64,000 bases of DNA from an uncultured Subdoligranulum sp. (lineage in GTDB: Bacteria; Bacillota; Clostridia; Oscillospirales; Ruminococcaceae): assembly GCA_945830575.1 (NCBI GenBank), contig CALZZE010000013.1, positions 1 to 64,000 of the forward strand. The letters are read 5' to 3'. The translations under genes were made by a program, and so were the position numbers. Each line of letters begins with the position of its first letter. Within the stretch, counting starts at the first letter, position 1. Positions 42,539 through 53,143 of this stretch are shown here, piece after piece. The notes beneath the pieces are model-generated. The model saw nothing but the letters and a program-made list of their open reading frames with translations. It had not been told where the DNA came from and searched no databases.

Positions 42539-43407
42539 CACAGGCTTCGCAGCTCCGCTACGCTGCCCGGGCGTTCCCGTCCGTCCAACAGCACCGCCAG
42601 GCAAAAGGCCCCCGTGGCAAGCAGTCGAGCCAGCTGCGGTTTTTTGCCCAGATTTTCGAGCGAATCACAGTGGACCGATGCGAGAAACACCGCACCGCTG
42701 GCCACACCTTCTTCCAGCGCGGCGGCGTCCTGTACAGTGCCCAGCTCATCACACACAATGGCCTGCGGATTCATGCAGCGAAGCGCCATCTGAATGCCCT
42801 GTGCCCGCGGGCAGCGGGTGTATACATCGCAGGAAAGCTGACGGGAATCCCCCACCAGTTCTCCTCGCTCGTCCACCACGGAAAAAACGCGGTCGGTGCG
42901 GGCAAGATGCTCCACCATGCTGCGCAGAAAGGTGGTTTTGCCGCTGCCCGGCGCTCCTGCCACAAGGATTCCTCCATCCAACGCCGCCAGCCGTGCAACC
43001 ACTTCCCCGGGCAGCGAACAAATCACCCACCGGGACACCCGCATCGACAGAGAAGTTACTTTGGCAAAACCGGAGGCTCCCCGAACGCCCGCCACTCCCA
43101 CACGGCTGCCATCCGGCAGCGTCAGGAATCCCTGTTCTAACTCCTCTTCATAGGCGTAAGCGGAATGACGGCACAGCGTCAGAAAGCATTCCCGCAGTGT
43201 GGATTCCTCCAAAAGCTGCAGGTGCTCCGCCTTGGGCAGAAATTTTGCTGCGGGCGTCAACCGGCCTTTGACTGTGAACTGTACAGGCTGCCCTGCCCGC
43301 AGACGGATCTCCTGAATATGGGACGCCAGCGCGGGATTCAGTGCCGTCAATTCATTTCGCAGCGGCTCCGGAAGGCAGCCGGCCACACGGTAATACTCGT
43401 CCATCAT
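42538..43407 (-). CDS. spoIIIAA: Stage III sporulation protein AA, secretion-type ATPase
   Basis: Cytosolic ATPase proposed to power the SpoIIIA-SpoIIQ feeding tube. 289 residues: N-terminal domain, then Walker A VAGAPGSGKTTFLRSM near 165, Walker B AIVCDELG near 237, and a C-terminal segment SVHCDSLENL. GGAGGTGAC precedes two adjacent ATGs (43407 and 43404). First gene of the eight-gene operon. Confidence 0.94.
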   Translation of the reverse strand: MMDEYYRVAGCLPEPLRNELTALNPALASHIQEIRLRAGQPVQFTVKGRLTPAAKFLPKAEHLQLLEESTLRECFLTLCRHSAYAYEEELEQGFLTLPDGSRVGVAGVRGASGFAKVTSLSMRVSRWVICSLPGEVVARLAALDGGILVAGAPGSGKTTFLRSMVEHLARTDRVFSVVDERGELVGDSRQLSCDVYTRCPRAQGIQMALRCMNPQAIVCDELGTVQDAAALEEGVASGAVFLASVHCDSLENLGKKPQLARLLATGAFCLAVLLDGRERPGSVAELRSL

Positions 43408-43429
43408 GTTGTGTCACCTCCACACTCCC

Positions 43430-43458
43430 ACTGTATGCCCGGCAGCACAAAAAAAGAC
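43430..43458 (-). promoter_or_regulatory. Sigma-E-like promoter of spoIIIA
   Basis: On the minus strand GTCTTTTT (43451-43458), 13 bp, CATACAGT (43430-43437). The -10 fits CATACAnT fully and the -35 matches GTCATATT at six of eight. The -35 overlaps the T tract of the ligA terminator. The predicted RNA start near 43423 is about 16 bases before the ATG. Confidence 0.6.
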
Positions 43459-43479
43459 CGCATCCTTTTGGATGCAGTC
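43449..43479 (-). terminator. Terminator of ligA
   Basis: On the minus strand GACTGCATCC and GGATGCGGTC pair around AAAA, then seven T. Confidence 0.92.
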
Positions 43480-43491
43480 TGAAACGATGGA

Positions 43492-46160
<2,669 letters not shown>

Positions 46161-46304
46161 AATTCCACCCCCTGCCCATGCTATGATACAGGGCAAGACT
46201 TCGTGCAAAGTCATACGCCGTACATCATAACCGCCCGATAGAGCCACTTCTTAATAGGAAGGGTAAAACAAAAATGACCAATGCGGTAAAACATACGCTA
46301 TAGA
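46161..46304. other. Leader region of yunB, no recognised element
   Basis: About 140 bases between yunB and the tRNA-Ala terminator. GTCATTTT on the minus strand near 46265-46272 resembles a sigma-E -35 box, but no convincing -10 follows at the right distance. Nothing else seen. Confidence 0.3.
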
Positions 46305-46344
46305 AAGAAAAAGCACGCAGAAATCAACATTTCTGCGTGCTTTT
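46305..46344 (-). terminator. Terminator of tRNA-Ala
   Basis: A perfect 15-bp stem AAAAGCACGCAGAAA (46309-46323) with its complement at 46330-46344; the minus-strand side ends in TTTTTCTTTC. Confidence 0.9.
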
Positions 46345-46347
46345 CTG

Positions 46348-46423
46348 TGGTGGAGAGTAGGGGGATCGAACCCCTGACCTCCTGCATGCCATGCAGGCGC
46401 TCTCCCAGCTGAGCTAACCCCCC
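46348..46423 (-). tRNA. tRNA-Ala (GGC)
   Basis: On the minus strand GGGGGGTTAGCTC opens the tRNA; CCTGC/GCAGG closes loop ATGGCAT giving anticodon GGC; T arm GGGGTTCGATCCCC and an encoded CCA (46350-46348) are present. The acceptor stem has two G-U pairs. Confidence 0.95.
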
Positions 46424-46462
46424 ATGGGAACCGTTGTCACAATAACTGCGGCAACGGTATAG

Positions 46463-46491
46463 ATTATAGCATAGAGCTTTCCAGTTGTCAA
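46463..46491 (-). promoter_or_regulatory. Promoter of tRNA-Ala
   Basis: On the minus strand full consensus TTGACA (46486-46491), 17 bp, TATAAT (46463-46468). Confidence 0.93.
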
Positions 46492-46528
46492 CAGGTTTTT
46501 CCAAAAAAATCAATCAAAAATCCATCAA

Positions 46529-47917
46529 TTATTCCGCATCCTCGCAGAAGGCCTTGAAAGTGCGGTAGGCCATGTACACATCCACCTTGCTGACTACCTC
46601 AAAGGGAGAGTGCATGGCCAGCACTGGTACGCCGATGTCGATGGTGTCGATATCCTGATTGGCAACATATTTCGCAACCGTGCCGCCGCCACCCAAATCG
46701 ATTTTGCCCATCTCGCCGATCTGCCAGGACACACCGTTTTGATCCATCAAACGGGTGAGGTAGCTCACCATCTCGGCGCTGGCATCGCTGGTGCCGGATT
46801 TTCCTCTTGCACCGGTATACTTATAGATGGCAACGCCGCGGCCTGCGTAAGTGCCGTTATCCGGCTCGAAGGCATCAGCAAAGCCGGGATCGTAGGCGGC
46901 GGTCACATCTGCGGACAGGCACTTGGACGCCTGGAACGCTTTGATGGCATCTGCCCCCTGTGTTTTGCAAAGCTGTTGCAGGAAATGGAAGGTGTACATG
47001 CTCTGCAGGCCGGTCACGCCGTCGGAGCCGGTTTCTTCCTTGTCAGTCAACACACAGACCGTGGTGTATGCGGGAGACTTTGTCTCAATCTCCGCCATCA
47101 GCGCGGGGTAAGCGTCCACACGGTCGTCATGGCCGTAAGCGCCCACCATTGCCCGGTCAAAGCCGATATCGCGGGCCTTGAACGCGGGAACCACTTCCAC
47201 CTCAGCGCGGGCAAAATCCGCCTCCGTGATGCCGTAGGCCTCATGCAGCAGTCCCAGCACGTTCAGCTTGACTCTCTGCTCGACCTCTTTGTCCTCAATC
47301 GGCTCGGAGCCAATGAGCACATTCAGATTCTCTCCTGTGATTCCTTCGGTCAGCTTTTTCTCGTTCTGCTTTGCGGACAGATGCGGCAGCAAATCGGTGA
47401 TACAGAAAACCGGGTCATTCTCCCCTTCTCCGATGTTTACAGTGGCGCAGCTGCCGTCCGCACGGTAGATCACGCCGTGCAGTGCCAGCGGAATGGTGGG
47501 CCACTGGTACTTGCGCACGCCGCCGTAGTAATGGGTACGGAAATAGGCCAGCCCGGTCTGCTCATACAGAGGGCGGGGGCGCAGATCCAGCCGGGGGCAG
47601 TCAATGTGGGCGATGTTCAGATGAAAGCCATCCTCCATGCCCTTGGTTCCAATGGTCGCTGCCAGCACGCACTTGCCGCGATTGATGTGATAAATCTTGT
47701 CTCCTGCGTGCAGCGCTTCCCCTGGCACAAAGGGGCGATACCCTGCTGCCAGCAGCAATTCCTCGCTGTATGCCGCAGCCTCCCGCTCGGTTTTGCCCTT
47801 ATTCAAAAAGGTCTTGTATCCCTCGCAGAATTCCTGCGCAGCAGCCAATGCGGCGCGGTCGGTATCTGCCACGGTTTCGTTGCGGTAAGTCAATGCCTTC
47901 AATTCTTCGGTAGTCAT
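46529..47917 (-). CDS. M18-family (aspartyl) aminopeptidase
   Basis: Cytosolic dinuclear-zinc aminopeptidase removing N-terminal residues, in this family mostly acidic or bulky ones. 462 residues. Zinc and catalytic segments are FHLNIAHIDCPRLDLRP near 95, GAYGHDDRVDAYP near 262, VLTDKEETGSDG near 287 with the catalytic Glu pair, and VPVLAMHSPFEVVSK at the C terminus. AAAGGGA lies ten bases before the ATG. Last gene of the DUF951-prfA operon. Confidence 0.95.
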   Translation of the reverse strand: MTTEELKALTYRNETVADTDRAALAAAQEFCEGYKTFLNKGKTEREAAAYSEELLLAAGYRPFVPGEALHAGDKIYHINRGKCVLAATIGTKGMEDGFHLNIAHIDCPRLDLRPRPLYEQTGLAYFRTHYYGGVRKYQWPTIPLALHGVIYRADGSCATVNIGEGENDPVFCITDLLPHLSAKQNEKKLTEGITGENLNVLIGSEPIEDKEVEQRVKLNVLGLLHEAYGITEADFARAEVEVVPAFKARDIGFDRAMVGAYGHDDRVDAYPALMAEIETKSPAYTTVCVLTDKEETGSDGVTGLQSMYTFHFLQQLCKTQGADAIKAFQASKCLSADVTAAYDPGFADAFEPDNGTYAGRGVAIYKYTGARGKSGTSDASAEMVSYLTRLMDQNGVSWQIGEMGKIDLGGGGTVAKYVANQDIDTIDIGVPVLAMHSPFEVVSKVDVYMAYRTFKAFCEDAE

Positions 47918-47938
47918 TTTTCATTCCCTTTCTATTTC

Positions 47939-48520
47939 TTATATCTGTGAATAAATTTTTTGATAACGCTGATAACCCTGTGTGATTTTTCGGACGTAGT
48001 GCCGCATCTGAGGATACGGGTAGACCGTCAAAGTTTTTCCGTTTTCGGAATAGCGGCTGTCCTCCAGCAATGCATCGACCGTTCCCCATCCGCTGTGATA
48101 GGCCGCGGCCGCGGTGGACAAATCCCCCTGATATCGCAGCAGGCAGTATTTGATAAAATACGCTCCAAAACGGATGTTGGTTTCCGGAACGTACATATCC
48201 TCAAAGGTCAGCGCTTCTGTGGGAGCGATGTTCGACTTGATCCAGTCAAACGTCACCTCCGTGATCTGCATAAGGCCCCGGGCATCCACATCAGACTGTG
48301 CCTTGGGATCAAAGTTGCTCTCTGTTCTGATAAATGTATATAAAATCAACGGGTCAAGGTCGTATTTATCTGCGTAGTAGGTTACATATTCCTGATATTT
48401 CTGAGGATACGCCAGCTTCTCGACCTGCTTGTGAGCCAGCACAAACGACAGTGTGCAGACAGCCGCAAGCACGGCCAACAGTACCAGAAATCGTCGAATG
48501 CAATTAACCTTGTGCTCCAT
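47939..48520 (-). CDS. Membrane-anchored lytic transglycosylase, SLT family
   Basis: Cleaves glycan strands of peptidoglycan. 193 residues: N-terminal transmembrane anchor (RFLVLLAVLAAVCTLSFVLA), then an SLT domain with the catalytic Glu in YTFIRTESNFDPKAQSDVDARGLMQI, and family blocks NIRFGAYFIKYCLLRY and AAAAYHSGWGTVDALL. AGGAGG precedes the ATG; the start lies 17 bases inside coaE. Confidence 0.93.
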   Translation of the reverse strand: MEHKVNCIRRFLVLLAVLAAVCTLSFVLAHKQVEKLAYPQKYQEYVTYYADKYDLDPLILYTFIRTESNFDPKAQSDVDARGLMQITEVTFDWIKSNIAPTEALTFEDMYVPETNIRFGAYFIKYCLLRYQGDLSTAAAAYHSGWGTVDALLEDSRYSENGKTLTVYPYPQMRHYVRKITQGYQRYQKIYSQI

Positions 48521-49118
48521 AATCCTCCTTTTGCAGTTTTTGAAACAGCGCTGCCGCAGCGCTGCGCAGCTGCTCCGGCGTGCCGTCGTTGCGAAGTTCA
48601 TAGGTGGCGGCGGCACGCAGCGTTTCCTCCGGAGTCTGCGCGTCCAGACGGCGGCGCGCCATCTCGGGAGCGATGCCGTCCCGGGCGCAGATGCGGCGCA
48701 AGCTTTCCTCATATGGCGCGCTCACCAGCACGATGGCATCGCACCGGGCCTGAAATGGTGTGCCCACAATGACCGCGCCGTCCACCGACGCCAAGGAATG
48801 TCCCAGAGATCGGGCGGCATCCAGACGCTGTTCGATACGATGGAGAATCTCCGGCTGCGTGATGGCCGTCAGTGCAGCCGTCCCTTCCGGCGTGGCAAAA
48901 GCGCGGTCCGCCAGCAGACGACGGCGCAGGTTTCCGTCCTCATCCAGAATATCCGTTCCAAAGCGCTGCCGGAGCTGGTCAAGGCAGGGAGAGCCGGGGT
49001 ACAGCACCTCCCGTGCAATCAGATCAGCGTCAATACAGGGAACGCCCTGTTCTGACAGCCAGCGGGTAACCGTGGATTTTCCGCAGCCGGAACGTCCTGT
49101 GATGCCAATGACTTTCAT
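48504..49118 (-). CDS. coaE: Dephospho-CoA kinase
   Basis: Last step of coenzyme A synthesis. 204 residues: Walker A IGITGRSGCGKSTVTRWL at the N terminus, VPCIDADLIAREVLYPGSP, and the lid region ARRRLDAQTPEETLRAAATYELRNDGTPEQL. Overlaps tsaC by four bases. Confidence 0.96.
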   Translation of the reverse strand: MKVIGITGRSGCGKSTVTRWLSEQGVPCIDADLIAREVLYPGSPCLDQLRQRFGTDILDEDGNLRRRLLADRAFATPEGTAALTAITQPEILHRIEQRLDAARSLGHSLASVDGAVIVGTPFQARCDAIVLVSAPYEESLRRICARDGIAPEMARRRLDAQTPEETLRAAATYELRNDGTPEQLRSAAAALFQKLQKEDYGAQG

Positions 49119-50134
49119 AATACCACCACCCGGAAAGCTGCGGCACGGATCAGCCGGTTGTACACCGCCATGGAGACCCCATCACTGGCAGGGCAGCGGG
49201 CATAAACCACCTGTGCCCCCTGTTTGTCCAGTTCCCGCAGCGCGGTGAACAGGCGGCGGGCCTGTGCGGCGCCGTCCCCTTCCTTTCCATATTCTATGCA
49301 GGGAATCGGCAGAATTTGTCTTTCCCCGTCAAAGCAAAGCCCCCATACGCCGGGCGCGGCATGTTCCTGTACAAACGCCTGATACCGGGCAAGGCTGCCT
49401 TTCAGAATCGTTATCTGCGCCTTGGGTGCGTAGTGCTTGTATTTCATGCCGGGGGAACGGGCCACTTCTCCTTCTTTCAGCTTTTCAAGAATTGCCGCAC
49501 TGACGAGGACTTCCTCCCCCAGCGCCGTTTCCAGCTGTTCTTTGGTAATATAGCCGGGTCGCAGCAGCATGGGATGCTCCCCCACCAGTGTGACCACCGT
49601 GGATTCCACCCCCACGCTGCACTCTCCCCCATCCAAAATCAGGGGCAGACGGCCATCCATGTCCGTCAGGGTATCCTGCGCGTTGGTGGGGCTGGGCTTG
49701 CCGGACAGATTGGCAGAGGGCGCAGCAAAAGCCACGCCGGAGGCCCGGATGACCTGCTGCACCACCGGATGGGAGGGCATCCGCACACCCACTGTATCCA
49801 GTCCGGCACAGGTCACCTCGCTGACCTCGCTCCCCTTGGGCAGCACCATGGTCAGCGGCCCCGGCCAATAGGCGGCAGCCAGCTTTCTGGCTCGTTCCGG
49901 CACCTGCGACACAATCCCTTGCAGCATCTCCATATCGGCTATGTGTACGATGAGCGGGTTGTCCTGCGGGCGGCCCTTGGCCTCAAAAATTTTCCTGACC
50001 GCCTCCCCGTTGCGGGCATCGGCGGCAATGCCGTACACTGTCTCAGTAGGCAGTGCCACCAGTTCTCCGGCACGCAGCAGTTCCGCGGCCTGTTGGATGC
50101 TTTGTTCATCGACAGGCAAAACCTGTGTTTTCAT
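49115..50134 (-). CDS. tsaC: L-threonylcarbamoyladenylate synthase (Sua5 type)
   Basis: Makes threonylcarbamoyl-AMP for the t6A modification of ANN-decoding tRNAs. 339 residues: YrdC domain (1-205) with ELVALPTETVYGIAADA, KGRPQDNPLIVHI and PSANLSGKPSPT, and the Sua5 C-terminal domain (about 225-339) joined by SPGMKYKHYAPKA. The two-domain Sua5 architecture, as in Bacillus YwlC. Overlaps prfA by four bases. Confidence 0.96.
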   Translation of the reverse strand: MKTQVLPVDEQSIQQAAELLRAGELVALPTETVYGIAADARNGEAVRKIFEAKGRPQDNPLIVHIADMEMLQGIVSQVPERARKLAAAYWPGPLTMVLPKGSEVSEVTCAGLDTVGVRMPSHPVVQQVIRASGVAFAAPSANLSGKPSPTNAQDTLTDMDGRLPLILDGGECSVGVESTVVTLVGEHPMLLRPGYITKEQLETALGEEVLVSAAILEKLKEGEVARSPGMKYKHYAPKAQITILKGSLARYQAFVQEHAAPGVWGLCFDGERQILPIPCIEYGKEGDGAAQARRLFTALRELDKQGAQVVYARCPASDGVSMAVYNRLIRAAAFRVVVL

Positions 50135-51201
50135 ACAGATTCATTCCTCTTTAATTTTTCTTCCCGGTCATGGAGTATCAGCGGCTCCACCACGCGGTCC
50201 AGATCGCCGTCCAGCACGCCCTGCAAATTCCGAAGCGTCAGCGCAATGCGGTGATCGGTCACCCGATCCTGCGGAAAGTTGTAGGTGCGTATTTTTTCAC
50301 TGCGGTCACCGGTTCCCACCTGGCTTTGCCGCTGGGCATTGTAAGCCTCGTCGTATTCCGCCTGCTTTTGCTGCAAAAGACGGCTGCGCAGCACCGTCAG
50401 CGCCCGGACCTTGTTTTCCCGCTGGCTGCGCTGATCCTGACATTCCACCACCATGCCGGTGGGCAGATGCGTCACCCGAATGGCGGAGGAGGTCTTGTTA
50501 ATGTGCTGCCCTCCGGCGCCGGAGGAACGGAAGGTGTCAATGCGCAGATCTTTTGGATCCAGTTCCAGCTCCACTTCCTCCGCCTCCGGCATGACCGCCA
50601 CTGTGACAGTGGAGGTGTGGATGCGTCCCTGCGTTTCGGTCTCCGGGACGCGCTGCACACGATGCACGCCGCTCTCAAATTTCATGCGGCTGTACACGCC
50701 GGCCCCCTCAATGGAGGCCACCAGTTCCTTGGCGCCGCCCAGTTCGGTGGCGTTCTCACTGATGACCTCACAGCGCCAGCCCTGTCTGGCGGCATACATG
50801 GAGTACATCCGAAACAAGCTGTGAGCAAACAGAGCGGCCTCCTCGCCGCCCGCCCCGGCACGAATCTCCAGAATCACGCTTTTTTCGTCATCGACATCCT
50901 TGGGCAGCAGAAGTAATTTTATATTTTCTTCCAGCTCTTCCAGTTTTTGGCAATTCTCGCAGCTTTCCTGCTGTATCATGGCAAGGAACTCCGGGTCTTC
51001 CCCGCCTGTTTCCAACAGCTCACAGGCCTCCCGGATCTGGGAATCCAGCTGCCGGTATTGACGGTAGCTTTCCACCAGCGGGGTCAGTTCCTTGTAATCC
51101 TTCATCAGGCCGGCATAGGCATCCGGCGTTGTGGCGGGATCAGACAGCCGGAAGGCAATCTCCTCGTAGCGGCGTTCCACATCACGCAGATCATCAAACA
51201 T
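50131..51201 (-). CDS. prfA: Peptide chain release factor 1
   Basis: Recognises UAA and UAG stop codons. 356 residues. Catalytic GGQ in SSGAGGQHINKTSSAIR near 228; codon-recognition PxT-like region around 185; C-terminal DHRIALTLRNLQGVLDGDLD. ATG 51201 has GGAGAG eight bases upstream; an ATG ten codons before lacks a site. The usual partner prmC, which methylates the GGQ, is not in this operon. Confidence 0.97.
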   Translation of the reverse strand: MFDDLRDVERRYEEIAFRLSDPATTPDAYAGLMKDYKELTPLVESYRQYRQLDSQIREACELLETGGEDPEFLAMIQQESCENCQKLEELEENIKLLLLPKDVDDEKSVILEIRAGAGGEEAALFAHSLFRMYSMYAARQGWRCEVISENATELGGAKELVASIEGAGVYSRMKFESGVHRVQRVPETETQGRIHTSTVTVAVMPEAEEVELELDPKDLRIDTFRSSGAGGQHINKTSSAIRVTHLPTGMVVECQDQRSQRENKVRALTVLRSRLLQQKQAEYDEAYNAQRQSQVGTGDRSEKIRTYNFPQDRVTDHRIALTLRNLQGVLDGDLDRVVEPLILHDREEKLKRNESV

Positions 51202-51248
51202 TGGGTTCTCTCCTTTGTTTCCCTGTTCCAACGGACTGTGGCTGCCCG

Positions 51249-51434
51249 CTACTGCTCGCCGCGGAAAATCTTTTTGATGTTTTTCTCGATTTTGACGCGG
51301 GGCAGCATGACCTCATGGCCGCAGCCCCGGCAACGGATCTTGAAATCCATTCCCACACGCAGCACATCAAAACGATCACTGCCGCAGGGATGTGGTTTTT
51401 TGGTCTGAATCACATCGCCCACCTGTACATCCAT
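51249..51434 (-). CDS. DUF951 family zinc-binding protein
   Basis: 61 residues: VQVGDVIQTKKPHPCGSDRFDVLRVGMDFKIRCRGCGHEVMLPRVKIEKNIKKI. Three Cys plus His could bind zinc. Family function is unknown; RNA or DNA binding is often assumed. ATG 51434 has AAAGGCGG upstream; a GTG three codons earlier would leave no spacing. First gene of the operon with prfA. Confidence 0.9.
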   Translation of the reverse strand: MDVQVGDVIQTKKPHPCGSDRFDVLRVGMDFKIRCRGCGHEVMLPRVKIEKNIKKIFRGEQ

Positions 51435-51459
51435 GTTCAGCACCGCCTTTCATCTGATT

Positions 51460-51488
51460 ATTATACAACGAACTGTGTTGATTTGCAA
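51460..51488 (-). promoter_or_regulatory. Promoter of DUF951-prfA operon
   Basis: On the minus strand TTGCAA (51483-51488), 17 bp, TATAAT (51460-51465). TTGCAA is palindromic and also lies 17 bp before TACTAC (51506-51511) on the plus strand, a weak promoter for the divergent S1-domain gene. Confidence 0.85.
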
Positions 51489-51549
51489 ACCCCCTGCATA
51501 TTTGTTACTACCGCAACTTGCGGAATTCATAAGAAATGAGGAAATCCAA

Positions 51550-52458
51550 ATGCTGGAATATCGTGCCGAAGGTCTTTGCCGCAGCGCCAACCACATGCGC
51601 AGAGAGGAGTTGAACCGGTGCATCGCCACCGCGGAGGTGCTGCAAAGCACCGCGCTGGCCTTTGATACCAACCGCCGCCTGCGGTTTGAGCTGGGCGGTG
51701 TACGGGGGTATATGCCCTATGAGGAATGTGTGGACACCGCCCCCGGCGAGGAGGTAAAGGACATCGCTGTATTGACCCGCGTGGGACGCCCCACCTGTTT
51801 TGTCATCACCGGGACCTGTCGGGAGGAGGATGGCAGCGAGGCATTTTTACTGTCCCGTGCGCAGGCCCAGCGCCGGTGCCGGGAAGAGTATCTGGACAAG
51901 CTGGAATGTGGCAGTGTCATCCCCTGCACCGTGACCCACATTGAAAATTTCGGAGCCTTCTGTGATGTAGGGTGCGGCGTTGCGGCGCTCCTGCCCATCG
52001 ATTGCCTTTCGGTCTCCCGCATCTCCAGTCCCGCTGACCGGGTGCAGGTGGGTCAGCAGCTGCTCTGTGCCATCAAAAACCGGGACGCACAGGGACGCAT
52101 CGTGCTGACGCTGCGGGAGCTGCTGGGCACCTGGAGTGAGAATGCCGCCTGTTTTGCCGCCGGGGAAACAGTGGTGGGCATCGTCCGCAGCGTGGAGGAC
52201 TACGGCGTGTTTGTGGAGATCGCGCCCAATCTGGCCGGACTGGCCGAAGCTGACCCGACCCTGCGCCCCGGGCAGGCGGTGAGCGTGTATATCAAAAACA
52301 TCCTGCCCGACAAAATGAAGATCAAGCTGGTCATCGTCAACAAGAACCTTGGCCAGCCGCTGCGCTTTGAACCCCACTATTTTGTCACCAAGGGACGTCT
52401 GAGTCGGTGGATCTACTCCACGCCCCAAAGCCGCAAGCAAATTGAAACGGTGTTTTGA
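51550..52458 (+). CDS. S1 RNA-binding domain protein
   Basis: 302 residues. Three S1-like segments: a degenerate one (about 25-105, RRLRFELGGVRGYMPYEECV), a clear S1 domain (about 118-200, GSVIPCTVTHIENFGAFCDVGCGVAALLPIDCL) and a second (about 205-270, ETVVGIVRSVEDYGVFVEIAPNLAGLAE). It ends with a basic tail (SRWIYSTPQSRKQIETVF). Similar short S1 proteins replace or supplement RpsA in Clostridia. ATG 51550 is chosen with GAGGAAA upstream; the frame is open further back across the promoter. Confidence 0.85.
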   Translation: MLEYRAEGLCRSANHMRREELNRCIATAEVLQSTALAFDTNRRLRFELGGVRGYMPYEECVDTAPGEEVKDIAVLTRVGRPTCFVITGTCREEDGSEAFLLSRAQAQRRCREEYLDKLECGSVIPCTVTHIENFGAFCDVGCGVAALLPIDCLSVSRISSPADRVQVGQQLLCAIKNRDAQGRIVLTLRELLGTWSENAACFAAGETVVGIVRSVEDYGVFVEIAPNLAGLAEADPTLRPGQAVSVYIKNILPDKMKIKLVIVNKNLGQPLRFEPHYFVTKGRLSRWIYSTPQSRKQIETVF

Positions 52459-52468
52459 GGAAACCTCC

Positions 52469-52497
52469 TTGCCATTGCACGGCAAAGCGTGTATAAT
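52469..52497 (+). promoter_or_regulatory. Promoter of the DUF4364 gene
   Basis: TTGCCA (52469-52474), 17 bp, TATAAT (52492-52497). Confidence 0.85.
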
Positions 52498-52520
52498 AAA
52501 GGCAAAGGAAGTGATGACCC

Positions 52521-53096
52521 ATGGCAGAGGCGTTTACCGCAGGTGTAAAGCCAGGTGGCTTGACAGATAGAATTCAAATCCGCATTTTGCTCTGTTACCT
52601 CATCAAAACCGCTGGTCCCCTGTCCCGCAATACACTGGAAGGTGCTTTGCTGCAGGAGGAGCTTGCCAATTATTTCGAGATCGGTGACGCACTGGCGGAA
52701 CTGAAAAAACAGGATCTGATCTCCATTGACGAACAGGAACATTACATCACCACCTCCCGGGGTGACACCGTGGCGGACACGTTGGCTTTCGATCTGCCCC
52801 GCACAGTCCGGGAAAGCGCCATCCGTGCGGTGGGTCAGATTCAGACATGGCGGCATCAGGAGGCCACCAACCGGGCTGTGATCGAGGAACAGAACGGTGA
52901 TTACGTCGTTCGCTGCGCCATCGGCGATTTCGGCAGCGATGTGTTCCGGCTGGAACTGGCCATGCCGGATAAGCTGAGCGCTGAAATGGTAAAAAACCAT
53001 TTTATTGCCCACGGCAGTGAAATCTATACCTTTCTGATGGATCAGCTCACCATGCCCAGCACCGACGGAGACCGCCCTCCGGAAGGCCTGATGTGA
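52521..53096 (+). CDS. DUF4364 family protein
   Basis: 191 residues: a winged-helix-like N terminus (TDRIQIRILLCYLIKTAGPLSRNTLEGALLQEELANYFEIGDALAELKKQDLI) followed by an alpha/beta part (VVRCAIGDFGSDVFRLELAMPDKLSAEMVKNHF). This matches DUF4364, possibly DNA-binding, with unknown function. AAGGAAGTGA precedes the ATG. Confidence 0.85.
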   Translation: MAEAFTAGVKPGGLTDRIQIRILLCYLIKTAGPLSRNTLEGALLQEELANYFEIGDALAELKKQDLISIDEQEHYITTSRGDTVADTLAFDLPRTVRESAIRAVGQIQTWRHQEATNRAVIEEQNGDYVVRCAIGDFGSDVFRLELAMPDKLSAEMVKNHFIAHGSEIYTFLMDQLTMPSTDGDRPPEGLM

Positions 53097-53104
53097 ACAA
53101 AAGT

Positions 53105-53139
53105 AAAGTACCGGCTTTTTGAAAGGCCGGTACTTTTTT
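53105..53139. terminator. Bidirectional terminator between DUF4364 gene and uvrA
   Basis: AAAGTACCGGC (53105-53115) pairs with GCCGGTACTTT, with T tract on the plus strand and a shorter one on the minus strand. Confidence 0.9.
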
Positions 53140-53143
53140 GTGT

